Counted from the stretch's first letter, positions 11,414-23,711 are shown. The stretch is 64,000 bases of DNA from Erythroxylum novogranatense (GCA_029891385.1 CM057224.1:1736001-1800000), one strand, 5' to 3'. Notes: generated from the letters alone by a model not told the origin. Translations and numbers: made by a program.

Positions 11414-13027
11414 TGTTGGAAAATCGGGTCGGGATCTGATCTAAACCACAACGAAATAATCACAAAACTTTTTCATGACTTATGATTTCTCGAAAATCAA
11501 AATCTATTTAATTTTATAAAATGATTAACACGAATCAAAATAAAGTGTAAATTTAATTCGTACCTTATTCCGAAACTTGATCTTTATCTTGATGTATCCC
11601 TCGAACCGTTTCCGAAACTGATTCGTCTCAACCACCATAGCTGCACAAGTATCTAACCTCTAACAGTATCCATAGAACAGGTTAAGAGAACTCTGTAACT
11701 TTTACAGAGAGAGTTAAGCATGAAGTGCTAGCTCCATAGAGCTCAAGCTTATATATAATAAGCTTTGGACGTTTTAGTAATTTAATTGAAATTAAATTCT
11801 AATTTCAATTAAACTTTAATTAGAATTATTAATAATTCTAATTAAATACCAATTATACCCAAATAAGATTCAATATCTTATATTGATCCTTATTTATTAA
11901 ATATCTCATATTTAATTATAAAGTTTCTCAAACTTTATAATCAAATCCAACTTGATTAAATCAACTTTACTCTCTTCAACCATTCTATATATGAGATCCA
12001 TTAAGTTCCCAAATATGTTGGCAATGATTATAAACTATAATTATAATTTGTAATTAGAATTAGATAAATTAAAACTCATTTTAATTTATCTTTAATTCTT
12101 CAATTAAACTATTTATAATCATTGATCAAGATTGACGTGTAGCAACGCATCATAACCACCCAAATATTTAGGAATGTCAAAGTAGTTTTGACTAACCTTT
12201 CCGTGTATGATTTTTTCGTATAATTCAATCCTTTCATCAACTAATGTTCCAATTAGACATAGAGCATGGAATTAATGTCCATTCTATTTTAAGTCCAATT
12301 ATGTTAGTTCTCTGCCATTAGTTATTGATTCAATTAATGATATTTGTAAACTGTTTACAAATTATCATTCTACCTTAACTAAGAATTTCCTGAATCAATA
12401 TTAATCGAAAACAACGGAACATTCTCCCTAATTACTTTAGGGTGATGAATCCTATCTTGATCATTCAACCATCTCCATATAGTTCATGCTATATTCAATG
12501 ACTATCGTTTAAACGCCTTTTGATAAAATAAATCACGAGTAGTATCAAAACATAACAATCTCCAGACAAGATAACTTTGATTACCTCAAGTTAAAGGATC
12601 ATTTATACAATCATCACAATGAGAATTTTATAGACATACAAGTAATGTTCCAAATGGATTTCTCATATCAGGTTTGTTCAGTGAACTTGTTCTCTAGCAA
12701 GCACCCATACGTTTGTTTAAGTATCTCTATACTTTAGCTTATGAGACCGATTACTTCCTTCATAAGGAAAAACAAAACGTGTGCTAGTCTTTTTCTGTTC
12801 TATTAATGTCCAATCTTAATAGAACAATGACTAGGAACATTTAAGAAAATTACATAAATGCAATATAAATTTCATAATTATAATCTCATTATAATTTAAT
12901 TTGCAATGTATAATTATTCCATGGACTTTACCATATATATTTAAACATCTACAAAATAAATATGCCTTTTAAATAATTTGTCACTAAACTACAACCAAAG
13001 CGATTGGCTGTAGGGCATAAACCAACA
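11414..13027 (-). mobile_element. Copia solo LTR, 1614 bp, TSD TAGTT
   Basis: The termini are TGTTGG and CCAACA, flanked by TAGTT at 11409-11413 and 13028-13032. Read on the minus strand it starts TGTTGGTTTATGCCCTA and ends GATTTTCCAACA. That matches the style of the copia LTR at 60706 (TGTTAGAGTAGTGCCCTA ... GATTTTCCTACA), so I orient it minus. No internal region is present, so it is a solo LTR. Its right TSD contains the GTT duplication of the CACTA element that starts at 13033. It therefore landed exactly at the CACTA junction, after the CACTA was in place. Confidence 0.85.
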
Positions 13028-13032
13028 TAGTT

Positions 13033-13410
13033 CACAACAAGAAATCACCTGTTTACTGACGGAATATTCCGTCTGTAAGCGGGGAATTTCAGTTGGTAAA
13101 ATTAATTACTGACGAAAATTGGCGGCGGACAAAATCGTCGCTAAAAGGGCCGTAGTTAAAATTACCGACGGTAATTTTTCGTCGGTATTTTACCAACGAT
13201 CAAAAATGTATTAGCAACAGTAAGTTGTAGTCGGTAAATTTTAACGATGGAATAAATTACGTTAATTTTCATCGATAAAATTTAGCAATGGAAAACTTAC
13301 TGCCAGTAAACCGAAGATAATTATCTCAAAAGTCATCTTATTTACCGACGGTGCTATTTACTGTCGAAAATAAGTATAAATTTTTGACAAAAAATGTGTC
13401 CATCGGTAAT
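13033..13410. repeat. CACTA 3' end: TIR and subterminal repeats
   Basis: After the terminal CACAACAAGAAA come repeated words of the ACCGACGG / CCGTCGGT type on both strands, for example near 13055-13075, 13170-13190 and 13343-13350. Such subterminal motifs are bound by TnpA in En/Spm elements. The first TIR bases CACAACA differ from the canonical CACTACA. Confidence 0.75.
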
Positions 13411-13640
13411 AGCTGGTTAGATATTTTTTTATTAAATTCCAATTTTATGTTGTTGTTATAAATGCATAATGTTAAGAGTTACCAATTATTTGTTCATAAT
13501 AAATTAATTTGTGTATATATATATAATTTGATTAATCAAAAAATTAATTGATAATATAACGTATCAATTATTTTAATTGATAATAAAAACATTACAATGT
13601 GCATAACTTATGTTTTTAATTAAATGCAAATGACAAGGAC
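13411..13640. other. AT-rich non-coding spacer inside the CACTA 3' end
   Basis: It contains AATTAATTG/ATAATT-rich sequence and nothing recognisable. It is the probable 3' untranslated region of the TnpA-like gene, whose frame ends at 13654. Confidence 0.4.
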
Positions 13641-13653
13641 AAGCTAATTAATG

Positions 13654-13937
13654 TCATGGTGATTGTGGATGCTCTGAACTGTTAAGCCTCCCCTTTAACT
13701 GTTTCATCTCTTGTCTAAACTGAGCTATCTGCTCCATTTGCTCTCTCATCTTAGTCATCTGCTCCATTTTCGCTCTCATCTTAGCAAGCCACTCCATCTC
13801 CTCTCTCATCTTAGCTGCCTGCTCCATCTGCTCTCGCATTTTGGCCATCTGCTCCATCATCTCTCTGATCTTTGACACCTACTCTATCTCCTATCTCATC
13901 TTTGCCACGTCCCCCATCTCCTCTCTCATCTTAGCTA
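13654..13937 (-). pseudogene. CACTA TnpA-like gene, C-terminal coiled-coil part
   Basis: The minus strand encodes a repeated KMREQMEQ pattern (units of about 10-14 residues, MEQMAKMREQMEQ and the like) ending at a stop at 13654. This Met/Glu/Gln-rich helical tail is typical of the C-terminus of plant Ptta/En/Spm (Transposase_24) proteins. Upstream in the frame are stops in the first 70 bases. The gene continues on the far side of the chromovirus at 30817, where the frame carries RMEHMEQI, the same kind of repeat. The chromovirus therefore split this exon. Confidence 0.75.
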
Positions 13938-15083
13938 ACCCAAGACAGGACAAACAAATCAAAACGTTTCACACATGCATTTTTAAAAACTAAACTAAAC
14001 GAACACACATATAATACATCTCATAATTTCAGAAACAAATCGAAAGAATATTTACAGGCCCAAACAAACCAAACAAAATACATTTTCAAGCAACACAAAA
14101 CCTGCACTCTTTTGGCCACTCGCAGATGACTTGTCCCATCCTTAATCTCTTCGCTCAACCTACACGGGCAAATCCATCGTATAAGCATATAGCTTAGTGA
14201 GTAATAACTAATCTATATTAATTGATTTCAATAAACAGAAAGAATGCATTTCAGAACAGATTTTTATACTAAACAGATTATACTAAGCAGAATCTAAGTA
14301 ACACGTGAGATCCTTCGTAATCGTAATATAATTTAGTTTATGTTAGAATCAAATAGATATCAGAATACAAAACAAATCAAACTATAAATCCATGAACTGA
14401 AGTGGGTAACGGACTTATACAGAGATACCATAATTAGTATCGCCAGGAGAGACATATGTCTCAATATCGCAGACACCAAAGTGTCAAATAACACGAAAGC
14501 AATGCAGACCCTTCTAGCATGCCTATTTACCCACAACTAGGACTTAACAGCTTTAAAATGTAACAAGGTCATTTCGTACATTTCATGTACAGCAAATAGC
14601 ACTCACAAAATTTATCATAAAACAAATTACTTATCTAAAGTACTTACTAAAATTTTCTACCAATATTACGATCGAAATTATCGACCAGACATTTACCAAA
14701 ACCGCTTCATCGCTTATTGCCTCAAGTCCCGGCAATATCCGCAAGGGTCGCTCCTCTATAATAGGAACACAGATACAAATCACTATTGTGCATGCTTAAA
14801 AATTCATCAATGTATGATGGATATGTAGGATGCATGTTCATGACAAATTTCGGGACCAAACCTTAAATTCTTAACTTTATTCCATAATTCACAACTTAAA
14901 TTATTAAATCCTTGATTGTTAATTAAATATGAAAATTTACAAATTTCACATAAAGAGGTAGAAAATTTTCTTACGAATCCAACGCTTCAAGAATCAGGTC
15001 ATTCAGAGGTCGGATGACAAAGATATGGTCAAAAGAGTGAAGATTGCGGATTGAGATTTCAAAGATTGAAGTTTATCACACAC

Positions 15084-15281
15084 AAGTCGACTTATACTTA
15101 CACAAGTCGACTTATCCATTAAAGCACACACAAGTCGACTTATACTTACACAAGTCGACTTACATAACACCATAAGTCGACTTACACTTGCATAACTCGA
15201 CTTATCGAAGAGCGGAGATGACATTTCATACAAAACGTTGATCTAAGTCGACTTGACTTATACACCACAACAAGTCGACTT
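15084..15281. repeat. AAGTCGACTT palindrome array, copy in the 3' LTR
   Basis: Seven perfect AAGTCGACTT decamers start at 15084, 15104, 15132, 15152, 15174, 15245 and 15272, plus one with a mismatch (AACTCGACTT) at 15194. Spacing in order is 20, 28, 20, 22, 20, 51 and 27 bp. Spacers are A/C/T-rich (ATACTTACAC and similar). Each decamer contains a SalI site (GTCGAC). Confidence 0.95.
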
Positions 15282-15648
15282 ATAGCACTGTTCATCGTCT
15301 TCTTCACCAAACCATACGAAACAGCAGACTTTTCTTCCATTTTTCTTTAACTTCATCACTTTAAAACTAACCTATTCAGCATTTCTAACCTATCGGAATC
15401 ATCAGAAACAACTTTATACTCCAAAGATCACAAAACTAACACTCCAACTTCCTCTCTCTCTCTACGGTATACTTTCCAAATTCATATTTTTATCCCTTTT
15501 TTCTTGATTTTTCCATCTCAATAGTCCACGGTATCTATCATTTTTCTCCATAAACTACTACATCTCAGTAAGCTCTAGATTTTTGTAAGCTTAAATCTCA
15601 CACTATAACTCACGTATGTCACCAAGAAAAACAGAGCATAAACCCAAA

Positions 15649-15681
15649 CCATATATATATATATATAAATATATATATATA
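15649..15681. repeat. AT dinucleotide microsatellite
   Basis: A run of (AT)n with one interruption lies inside the 3' LTR. The 5' LTR copy at about 29936-29954 is shorter. Confidence 0.9.
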
Positions 15682-16535
15682 ATCTTTTAAACCATGACAG
15701 AAACACATCTTCTTCATCAACTTACAGAATCACCGTAGCCTCACTTCTAAACCCATGCATGCATGTTTATATTTACACACACAATAAAAAAAAAACATCA
15801 GATCTACTGACATTTCATCATCGAAACTTTGCTTCTCTAACCATACAAGCACATGCATGCATTTCCACAGTACAACATCGTTTACAACAAGCAAAACCCA
15901 ACTTAAATATAACTTACTTGATTCAGCTTTTATTTCCAGCAATAACAAATAAACCCAATATACAGAGCATCGGTGGAGAAGAAGAACGGTGAAGAACAAT
16001 AGTGATAAACGTAAATCCTAACACTGAATATTAGACTACGGGTATAGCTTGCATGTGAACAACATGTATAGTACGTGTCCCTTTCCTGAGAAGGCTTAGT
16101 CCATATGTATAGATATAACGAAGCCAAATGTCAATTGTTAATAAGTCTCTTCGTTTCTTTTAGTAGTATTTGTATTAATAAAATATTCTTTAAAACCAAA
16201 TACATTGTTTTGAATTTTATAACAAACAAATACCCAAAAGTTCCGCATAACTTCCAAAATTCACCAAAATTCCGTCATAAAACAATGACTCGTAATATAA
16301 ATTTTAACTCAAAATTAATTCACAATCAATTTCTAAAATATTTGAAGTATAGAAAATTACCAAAATTATAATAATACAAATCAATAAATCGAAATCTCAT
16401 TAAACCAATTTATCTAAAATGTCATGAATGCATGCCAAAATATTTATGCACAATTAAGCAAATATTCCATATGCAAATAACAAGCATAATTGTACTAAAT
16501 TTCGTTAATATTCTAATCCCTAATTTGATGCTATA

Positions 16536-16557
16536 ACTCTTCCTCCTTAAGAAATTT
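16536..16557 (-). other. Polypurine tract of the chromovirus
   Basis: On the minus strand the sequence directly before the 3' LTR is AAATTTCTTAAGGAGGAAGA, preceded by GACG. That is the usual 'GACGAAATTTctt-AAGGAGG' PPT context of Tekay-type elements. It would prime plus-strand cDNA synthesis. Confidence 0.8.
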
Positions 16558-17057
16558 CGTCTTCAAAATTCATACCGATCCAATAATTGCGGATATCGGG
16601 CCTTCATGATTTCCTCTCCGTTCCTGTGTTGCTTCCTCAAGTCCATGGTGTTGCGGAGGATTTTACCAATGGTCTTGCCTTGTTCGCAATTGTTTCACTT
16701 CTCCGCTAATATGGAAATTGGCCCTTCTTCATATGACAAATCCTGTTGTACCTAAATCTCTTGCATCGGAATCTTATATGTGACATCAGACCGATATCTC
16801 CTCAACATAGAAACATGGAACACATCATGCAATCTGGCCAATTCTCCAGGAAGAGCTAATTGATAAGCTACGGGTCCAACCCTCTTCAGAATTTCATAAG
16901 GCCTAATGAATCGTAGACTGAGCTTACCCTTCTTCCCAAACTGAAGTATGTGTTTCCATGGTGACACTTTCAGAAACACCTTATCACCCACTTGAAACTC
17001 AATATCCTTCATTTTTAGATCAGCATAAGACTTCTGCCTATCACTAGCAACTTTCAA
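16558..17057 (-). pseudogene. Chromovirus integrase C-terminus and chromodomain remnant
   Basis: 17057-16752 encodes VGDKVFLKVSPWK, the GPY/F-like module (RFIRPYEILKRVGPVAY) and ARLHDVFHVSMLRRY, the standard end of a chromoviral integrase. After a stop near 16752 the frame continues in pieces: LSYEEGPI, then in another frame HHGLEEAT, then KARYPQL. These match the order of a C-terminal chromodomain, which is known to steer integration toward marked chromatin. Frameshifts break it here. Confidence 0.8.
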
Positions 17058-17060
17058 TCT

Positions 17061-17840
17061 TTATTGAATAATCTGAATCTTTTCTTCAGTATCTTTCACA
17101 ATTTCTGGCCCGATCATCTTATTTTCACTCAACTCCGTCCAACATACCGGAGTTCTACACTTCCTACCATACAACACTTCATAAGGTGCCATGCCGATGC
17201 TCGTCTGATAACTGTTGTTATAAGCAAACTCCATCAAAGTTAGATAATTATCCCAACTCCCAGGAAATTCTAACACACAACCCCTCAACATATCTTCCAA
17301 AATCAGATAACTCTCGCTCGACCGTCCATCCGTCTCGAGGATGAAAAGCGAAGATCAATTTAAGTTGAGTACCCAATGCTTCTCAGAACTTTTCTAGAAT
17401 CTCAAGTAAATCGAGGATCACGATCTGAAATAATAGACAATGGTACCCATGCGGTCTTACAATTTCATTCACATACAAATCTGCAAGCCCGCCCAATGAA
17501 TAGTCAGACTAACAAGTAAAATGAGCGGACTTGGTGAACTTATCCACAATGACCCATACCGCATCATGCTTCCTTCGAGTAAGAGGAAGTCCAAGAATAA
17601 AGTCCATGGTAATATTATCCCATTTTCATTGAGGAATAGGAATAGGATTTAACAAACCAGATGGAACTCGGTGTTCACCTTAACTTCTTTGGCATGTCGC
17701 ATTTTGCTACATAATCCACAACGTCCGCTTCATACGCCCACCAATAATATCGCTTGAGATCCCGATACATCTTGTTTCCACCCGGATGCATAGTAAATCT
17801 CAGATTATGAGCCTCAAACAATAACTTCTTTTCAATTCAT
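17061..17840 (-). pseudogene. Chromovirus integrase core and H2C2 domain, decayed
   Basis: 17300-17061 carries LEFPGSWDNYLTLMEFAYNN and YGRKCRTPVCW, the C-terminal half of the gypsy integrase core. Upstream pieces in shifted frames include [10 protein letters not shown] and, near 17700-17830, an HNLRFTMHPGG stretch, the zinc-binding H2C2 motif. Several stops and frame changes occur in under 800 bases. Confidence 0.75.
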
Positions 17841-18600
17841 CATTCACCGCACACACAACCGATCCTTATAATACAATTCACCATCACCCTGCACAGAAAA
17901 ATCAGTCTGTTTACCTTCCTGAGTAGCCATGATAAGTTGTTGTAACTTATCATCAGCTCTTCGAGCGCCACAAATCTCTGTCTTAACGTAGGCTTTGCTC
18001 TCAATCGAGCCATTAAAGCTCCATCGATCCCAATTTTCATCCACCGCTTCAAAGGACAATGCCGAGATGGTCTTTCACTCAAGGCATCACCACAACATTA
18101 GCCTTACCCGATGGTAGTCCACAATACAATCATAGTCTTTAAATAATTCCAACCAATGTCGTTGTCTCAAATTGAGTTCCTTCGTAAGCAGATACTTGCA
18201 CTCTTATGATCTGTGAAAATTCTACACCTTTCACCATACGATAGTGTCGCCAAATTTTTAAGGCAAACACTATCACGTAAGTTCCAGATCATGTGTAGGT
18301 AATTCTATTCATGAGTCTTTAGTTGCCTAGAAGCATAAGCAACTACCTTTCCTTCCTGCATCAATACACAACCTAAACCAATTCCAGATGCATCAGTATA
18401 CATAACATACTCCTTACCAGCCGTAGGTTAAACTAATACAGGAGCTTCAGTAAGCATTTTTTTCAACTGGTTGAAACTACTCTGACATTTATCAGACCAT
18501 TCATACTTCACTCCCTTCCGTAATAGTTTAGTTAAAGGGGATGCTATCACTGAAAACCCCTTAACAAACCGACGGTAATAACCAGCCAGACCCAGAAAAC
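17841..18600 (-). pseudogene. Chromovirus RNase H and RT connection, decayed
   Basis: On the minus strand, in broken frames, I read KLLRKGVKYEWSDKCQ, then [14 protein letters not shown] with the first RNase H aspartate, then [11 protein letters not shown] and IFTDHKS. These are the landmarks of a gypsy RNase H. The piece ending near 17840 (GDGELYYKDRLCVR) leads into the integrase zinc domain. No continuous frame is left. Confidence 0.75.
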
Positions 18601-19114
18601 TTCTCACTTATGTCACATTCCGTGGCGGCTTCCAATTAACAATAGCCTCTATCTTACTAGGATCAACTCTAATTCCTTCAGAAGAGACCACTTGACCTAA
18701 AAATGATATCTCCTTAAGCCAGAAATCACATTTACTCAACTTAGCATACAACTGTCTTTCCCGCAGGGTCTGTAATACAATTCGAAGATGCTCACTATGA
18801 TCATGTTCATTCCTAGAATAGATCAGGATATCATCAATAAACACCACAACAAACTGGTCCAAATAAGGCCTGAATATTCTATTCATCAGATCCATGAATG
18901 CTACTGGAGCATTAGTTAACCCGAATGGCATTACTAGGAATTCATAATGTCCATAACGGGTCCTAAATGCAATCTTCGATACATCCACATCCTTTACCCG
19001 AAGCTGATAATACCCCGATCGTAGATCTATCTTCGAAAACACTCCTGCGTCTCTTAATTGATCAAATAGATCGTCAATCCGTGGCAGTGGATACCTATTC
19101 TTCACTGTGACTCT
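18601..19114 (-). pseudogene. Chromovirus reverse transcriptase, C-terminal part
   Basis: The frame runs from [16 protein letters not shown] through [12 protein letters not shown] (catalytic aspartate), [17 protein letters not shown], the catalytic [11 protein letters not shown] box and [13 protein letters not shown]. The first part of the translated ORF, above 19114, is LTR sequence of the nested element and not RT. The N-terminal RT part continues at 26120. Joining the two flanks with one ATTTA restores codon phase at this point. Confidence 0.93.
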
Positions 19115-19119
19115 ATTTA

Positions 19120-21518
19120 TGTAACATCTCGTTACTGTCATTAAGGGTATTATGATAATATCGGGACGATCGATAGATTTCACCGCATACATCGATCGAA
19201 AGATGTTATCGCCTCTAATCATAGAGAGGCTGGTTCTTGATATGCATATATTCATTGGTACATGCATTTATGATTTTCCGGTATTTAATTGTAAATTGGA
19301 ATTATTTGAAATTGACTGGGTCAGGAATCAATATTGATCGAATCGATCAATTGGGGACCGATTGAGAAATTAGGTAATTGGGTTCAAATGATTGATTTAG
19401 AATAATTTAAGTATAATCGGTATTTTATAGTGGCTTATAGGAGATTTCCGAAATTAGGAGATAATGCCCTAATCGAAAATATTGGAGAGATCGATCGATC
19501 GATCAGATAAGATCGAAAGAACCGTCCGATGGCAATGGAAAAGTTAGAGTGGTCGATAGAAATAAATATGCCGAGCCATTGAAATTTAGAGACTGAAATT
19601 TGATCGATAAGGAGACCTAGGTCTATAAATACCTAGGGTTGAGAAATTGGGAAGAATTGGCTAAGGCATTTGCGAAGTTCTCTTCTTCCTCTCCACGGTG
19701 ATCTTCGATCCTTCTTCATAGGTGAGGATCGTTGTTTCTTCTTGTGGTTTCCTCCTATTGTGTTAAGCTAAGCGGTTTATTGTGATTATTGTGGAAATGA
19801 AGTGGATTGAGGCTCGAGGGAGGAGATCGACGGTGTTGAGAAAGATTTTAGGGTTTGCGATCAATTCAGTGATTGGTAGCTTTAATGGCTTCAATGTTGT
19901 TATTACTTATTTTTATTACATCTATGGCTTTTATTGTGGTTGATCGAGTAGTTGAGGGTGTTAATGGACGCTTTTAGTGAGAGAAATGGTCGAAATCGAT
20001 CGGAGAAGACGACTGGTCTTCGTGACGTCGCGACGAGCATCGGCGTTAGGCTTCGTCGCGATTTAATAAAATTGAATTGAGTTAAATGTATTGGTCGCGA
20101 CGTAGGCAGAAGACGTCGCGAGCAGCAGCAGGAGACGACGCACGCGAGCGTGCCTCTTTCGTCAGAATAATGCCGCGAGGTCGCATGAGGAATTGTTTTA
20201 TGGATTGGATTGTACTTAATGGACATAATTTCATAGAGACATATGCATTATCGCATCGCTTAATCGAGCGATTAGTAATGGACCGATCGCATCGTTATAG
20301 AGGTACCGTTGATCGTCGTTCCACTAATATTTTGGGACTCCTGCAATAACTCGAAGTAACAGTGAGTAACCTAGTTGGTTTCTCAAATTTCGAGTGTCTA
20401 AATGTTCATCGTGAATTACTTGACAATGTGAATTACATGACTCTTTGAGTTGTATGTGATCGAATTGCACCGTATGACCACCGAAATGTATAAAGGTGAA
20501 TCAGATTAGTCTTGAAATGTGTATGATCGAATTGCATGCTCATCAGATAGAATCAATAATGTGAATTTCACCGTATGATCGCATGACTACCGAAAGGGTA
20601 CGATCAATTGTATGTGTTTACCGTATTGGATTGGATTATCAATTATCGACATCGTTACATCGGGCTTTATAGCCATACATCGTGACTTCATCAATCTTCA
20701 ATTATCGAATATTGCACCGCATGCATAAATGCATGATCGATAATGGACGTGCCCCAAGTTGCTAATTTCACCGAAAAGAGCCTAGAGCTCGAATATCGCA
20801 TCGTGTCGCTTAGCAGGGGAGAAATCTCGACGCGCCCCCATGTTCATCGATCGAGCACTTGGGCACAACATCAATAACCGAAAGAGTCTCATATGCATCA
20901 TATACATGATTGATCGAATCGCCAAATTGTGTGACGACATCGAATCGCGATGCCATGATTTCATGTAAATTGTGATGTAATATCGTAAACCGCTCTATGC
21001 CATCAAATGTTGTTACCGATCATCAGATAATCGATATGTATCATCGTATAATCGTTATATAATATCGTTAATTGTTATTACTTGTCGCGGTTGCATTTAA
21101 TTTGCGTAATGCATGATTTGAGTGAACCATCGATGATGGTTTTCACCGAGTTCGCAAACTCACCCAACATTGCAATTATTTTTCAGAATCGAAGAGTACC
21201 CCGTTAGCAAAACGGAGTATGGCTCGAGATTCAAGTGAAGGTCAAGTCGGGATCGGTTCATGTCCGCATTGCACGCCTTTACTTTTGTACTAAAGTGTTT
21301 ATTATGTATTTGTAAAATCGACTTAAGTGGCTTTTGAAATGAGTGTATCCTATTGACGGATTGAATGAGTACCCAAAATTGAGTATAGAATTCGCAGATT
21401 TGTTATAGAAAGTAATGTACCGATTTTCGAGCGAGTGTTCTAGACGCCACCTCATGTCACGGGCTCGGATATCACCATGGATATCGGGTTCGGGTCTCGT
21501 CTTGGAGTGGGTGCTACA
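19120..21518 (+). repeat. 5' LTR of the non-autonomous element
   Basis: It starts TGTAACATC and ends GTGCTACA. It contains the CCATCGATGATGG block (about 21125) and the GATATCGGGTTCGGGTC block near the end. A GTCGCGAC-rich cluster lies at 20020-20160. The minus-strand 107-aa and plus-strand 87-aa ORFs inside are LTR-internal and I do not support them as genes. Confidence 0.93.
20020..20160. repeat. GTCGCGAC-type CpG palindrome cluster in the LTR
   Basis: Words GACGTCGCGACGAG, GGTCGCGACGTAGG and GACGTCGCGAGC recur here and in the second LTR (24590-24740), in an otherwise AT-rich LTR. The region lies upstream of the conserved GTTATAGAGG block, as do the motif clusters of the other two chromoviral LTR families in the window. 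Confidence 0.6.
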
Positions 21519-21536
21519 TTTGTGGTATCGAGCCGT
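21519..21536 (+). other. Primer binding site (tRNA-Met type)
   Basis: Directly after the LTR comes TTTGTGGTATCGAGCC. The canonical plant initiator-Met PBS is TGGTATCAGAGC, so one A is missing (or an assembly indel). The minus-strand chromovirus around it has the full motif at 28206-28192. Confidence 0.85.
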
Positions 21537-23680
21537 ATACGATTGTATACATAGGCGTTCTAAAATTTGTAGACCGAGTTACACGCATTAAAGTCGAAGT
21601 CATTACGGCAGATAAAGGACAATCGATCCCTGCCTAGCGATGAGTCGCATGCACGGCGCGTATCATCGATAAGCGGTCGAGATAGAGAGGAAATGATAAG
21701 ACGGTAGAGTGTGATAAAAGGAAGTGGCGATCATCCAAGGATAAGAAAAGTATATGGTCCGATCGACAAATGAACATTTAGTGTATCGATATTGATGGAT
21801 ATACGATGATATGCAAAAGAGAGTGGTATCGAATATATGATATGAATATAGATTTGTGGATTGATAGAGAAATAGAAATATGATAGAAATGACCAGAGTT
21901 CCAAAGTGTAAAAGGGAATGAAATGAAATGTTACAATTGGGATTGATTATCGTGATAAGTGTTATAAATAATGATTTATGATCAAGATCGATTACGTTAG
22001 TGAGAAATTTAGAATGATGGTAAATCTGTGATGTTGATTTTGAGTGTGAAAATTTAAGGGTAGGATGTAATAACTAAAAGATTGAAAGGTAAGATAATGA
22101 TACGGAGAAATGAAATGATGTTCCGCTTAATTGCTCGATTATATGGATGTGTGATTGATCTATATGGGATATGTGCATAGTTGGAATTGAGTTTCTAGAT
22201 ATTTTAATGACCGATAAGACATGTGACAACCGTGATGTTAAAGAATTTCATGAGTAACATCGATAAATGAAAGTAAATGGTGATTAATGAAAGGACAATA
22301 GAGAGTTAAATTTGAAATGAGGGATCCTAATCGAGTTGAGACTCAAGTGTCGAGATAAAATCATATTGAGAAAATATGTATTATGCTAATGTAAGGGATC
22401 CGAATGTGTAATATGATTTTGTTCATCGAGGAGAATATTGATTCGTAAATAATCGAGTAAAACTATTCGAAAGTGATGAATGTTTATTCAACCTGTGGAG
22501 TGATTTATAGCTCACGTGGAGAAGTTAGTGTAAAGGAACATGTGTCGGAATATATGTATTCGAATTATCGAGAATTAATCGAGTCTTGGATCTATCCGTA
22601 AATGACAAAATGTTTGAGGAAATGTGTGAAAAGTATGACTGATGATCGTGGAAGAGACATTTGGAGAACTGCATAACTTAAGTGTTAATTATATTGTTTT
22701 AAATTGGTGATGTGGCAATATATAGTGAAATGTCCCAAAGAAGGTTACGAGGTAATTAGTTACTATAGGCAATGTGATTAAACGATCTAGGGAAAAGGAT
22801 AACGTTGTAGATCGCATCGTGATCGATTTTCTGAAATTGTGGAGCCTTAAAAGTGTGGGGCATTAATCAGATAGAAAGGTTATGGATATATCCATGGATA
22901 TGTAAATCAATGATGATCGAGATACTTTGGGAATTTGAATGATTCGCAAAGGAGATTAAATGGATCGAGCAGAAATTCAATAGTGTATAAGAGTGTTATC
23001 CGTTGATGGATAATTGTCAAACCGGTAAAAGAAAGTAATATGAGTTATCGAATTTCAAATAAATTGTGTATAAAAGATATCGCAAAACAATCGGTGATTC
23101 GAAAAATGCAAATCAGATTGGGAAATTTTAAATGGGAGTCAACTTCAGAGGAAATGACCGATAACTTTGTTATGAAGTGTTGTGTTTCAACAAGAATGCA
23201 CCAAAGAGTAAGAAAAGGTTTAGAGGTGAACTCGAATAGTTATTCGTGGAATAATTAACGGATGTGATCACGAGGCAAACGTGAGACCGATATCATTGGA
23301 ATCCATCGAGATTGTCTCGAACATAGTCGAAGACTATGGTTGATTTGAGTTAATAATGACCGTGAAACGAATCAGTAATAGGAGTTGAGCGATCCCGCTT
23401 ATGGCAACGAGTCGAATCGATAAGGAAACTAAATTCGCCATTAAATGGCCTCTATGTGATCGCTATGAAAATGGATTGGTAAGTGGTTTAAAATCAAAAG
23501 ATGATCCCGATCTACAAAGTGATTTACTGGATTGACTTAAGATGCAATGCTAAGAATTGATAAATGTGTTTCGCAATCGAGTGTAAGGATTGGCAAATAA
23601 TTATAAAGATATGAGCGAGAATCGAATCGAAAGGAGCGGATAAATTCTCCCGTCCTCCTCATCGATCAGATATGAAATTT
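21537..23680 (+). other. Internal non-coding region of the non-autonomous element
   Basis: No gag, protease, RT or integrase motif is readable in any frame; the longest frame is about 70 aa without known motifs. Base usage is GATCGA-rich like the LTRs. It may be a deeply decayed coding region or replaced sequence. Frequent indels between the LTRs mean some frame loss could come from consensus errors. Confidence 0.6.
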
Positions 23681-23711
23681 CGAGGACGAAATTTTTATAA
23701 GGAGGGTGAAT
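23681..23711 (+). other. Polypurine tract of the non-autonomous element
   Basis: GAGGACGAAATTTTTATAAGG followed by AGGGTGAAT precedes the 3' LTR. This matches the Tekay PPT context. Confidence 0.85.

Larger units (their letters stand above)
13938..16535 (-). repeat. 3' LTR of the Tekay-like chromovirus, outer end truncated
   Basis: It aligns along its length with 28253-30816. The element-terminal 41 bp present at 28212-28252 are absent here, replaced by TnpA sequence. The inner end reads TATAGCATC on the minus strand against TGTAACGCC in the other copy. The pair differs by many short indels and by repeated CAG-against-TG differences (for example aaacagattat at 14270 and aaatgattat at 28583). 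Confidence 0.9.

Noticed and set aside
13030..13032. GTT at the CACTA left end as duplication of the LTR only
   Set aside because: GTT also follows the right CACTA end at 43514-43516, so it is the CACTA's own duplication and is merely contained in the LTR's TAGTT.
15003..15233. 76-aa minus-strand frame with repeated STCVSISRLVC peptide
   Set aside because: It is a translation of the AAGTCGACTT array; the same happens at 63433-63663. The repetition comes from DNA palindromes and not from a protein family.
19903..20349. 107-aa and 87-aa ORFs in the non-autonomous LTR (repeated at 24427-24729)
   Set aside because: They are inside LTRs on opposite strands, change between the two LTR copies by indels, and have no known motif.
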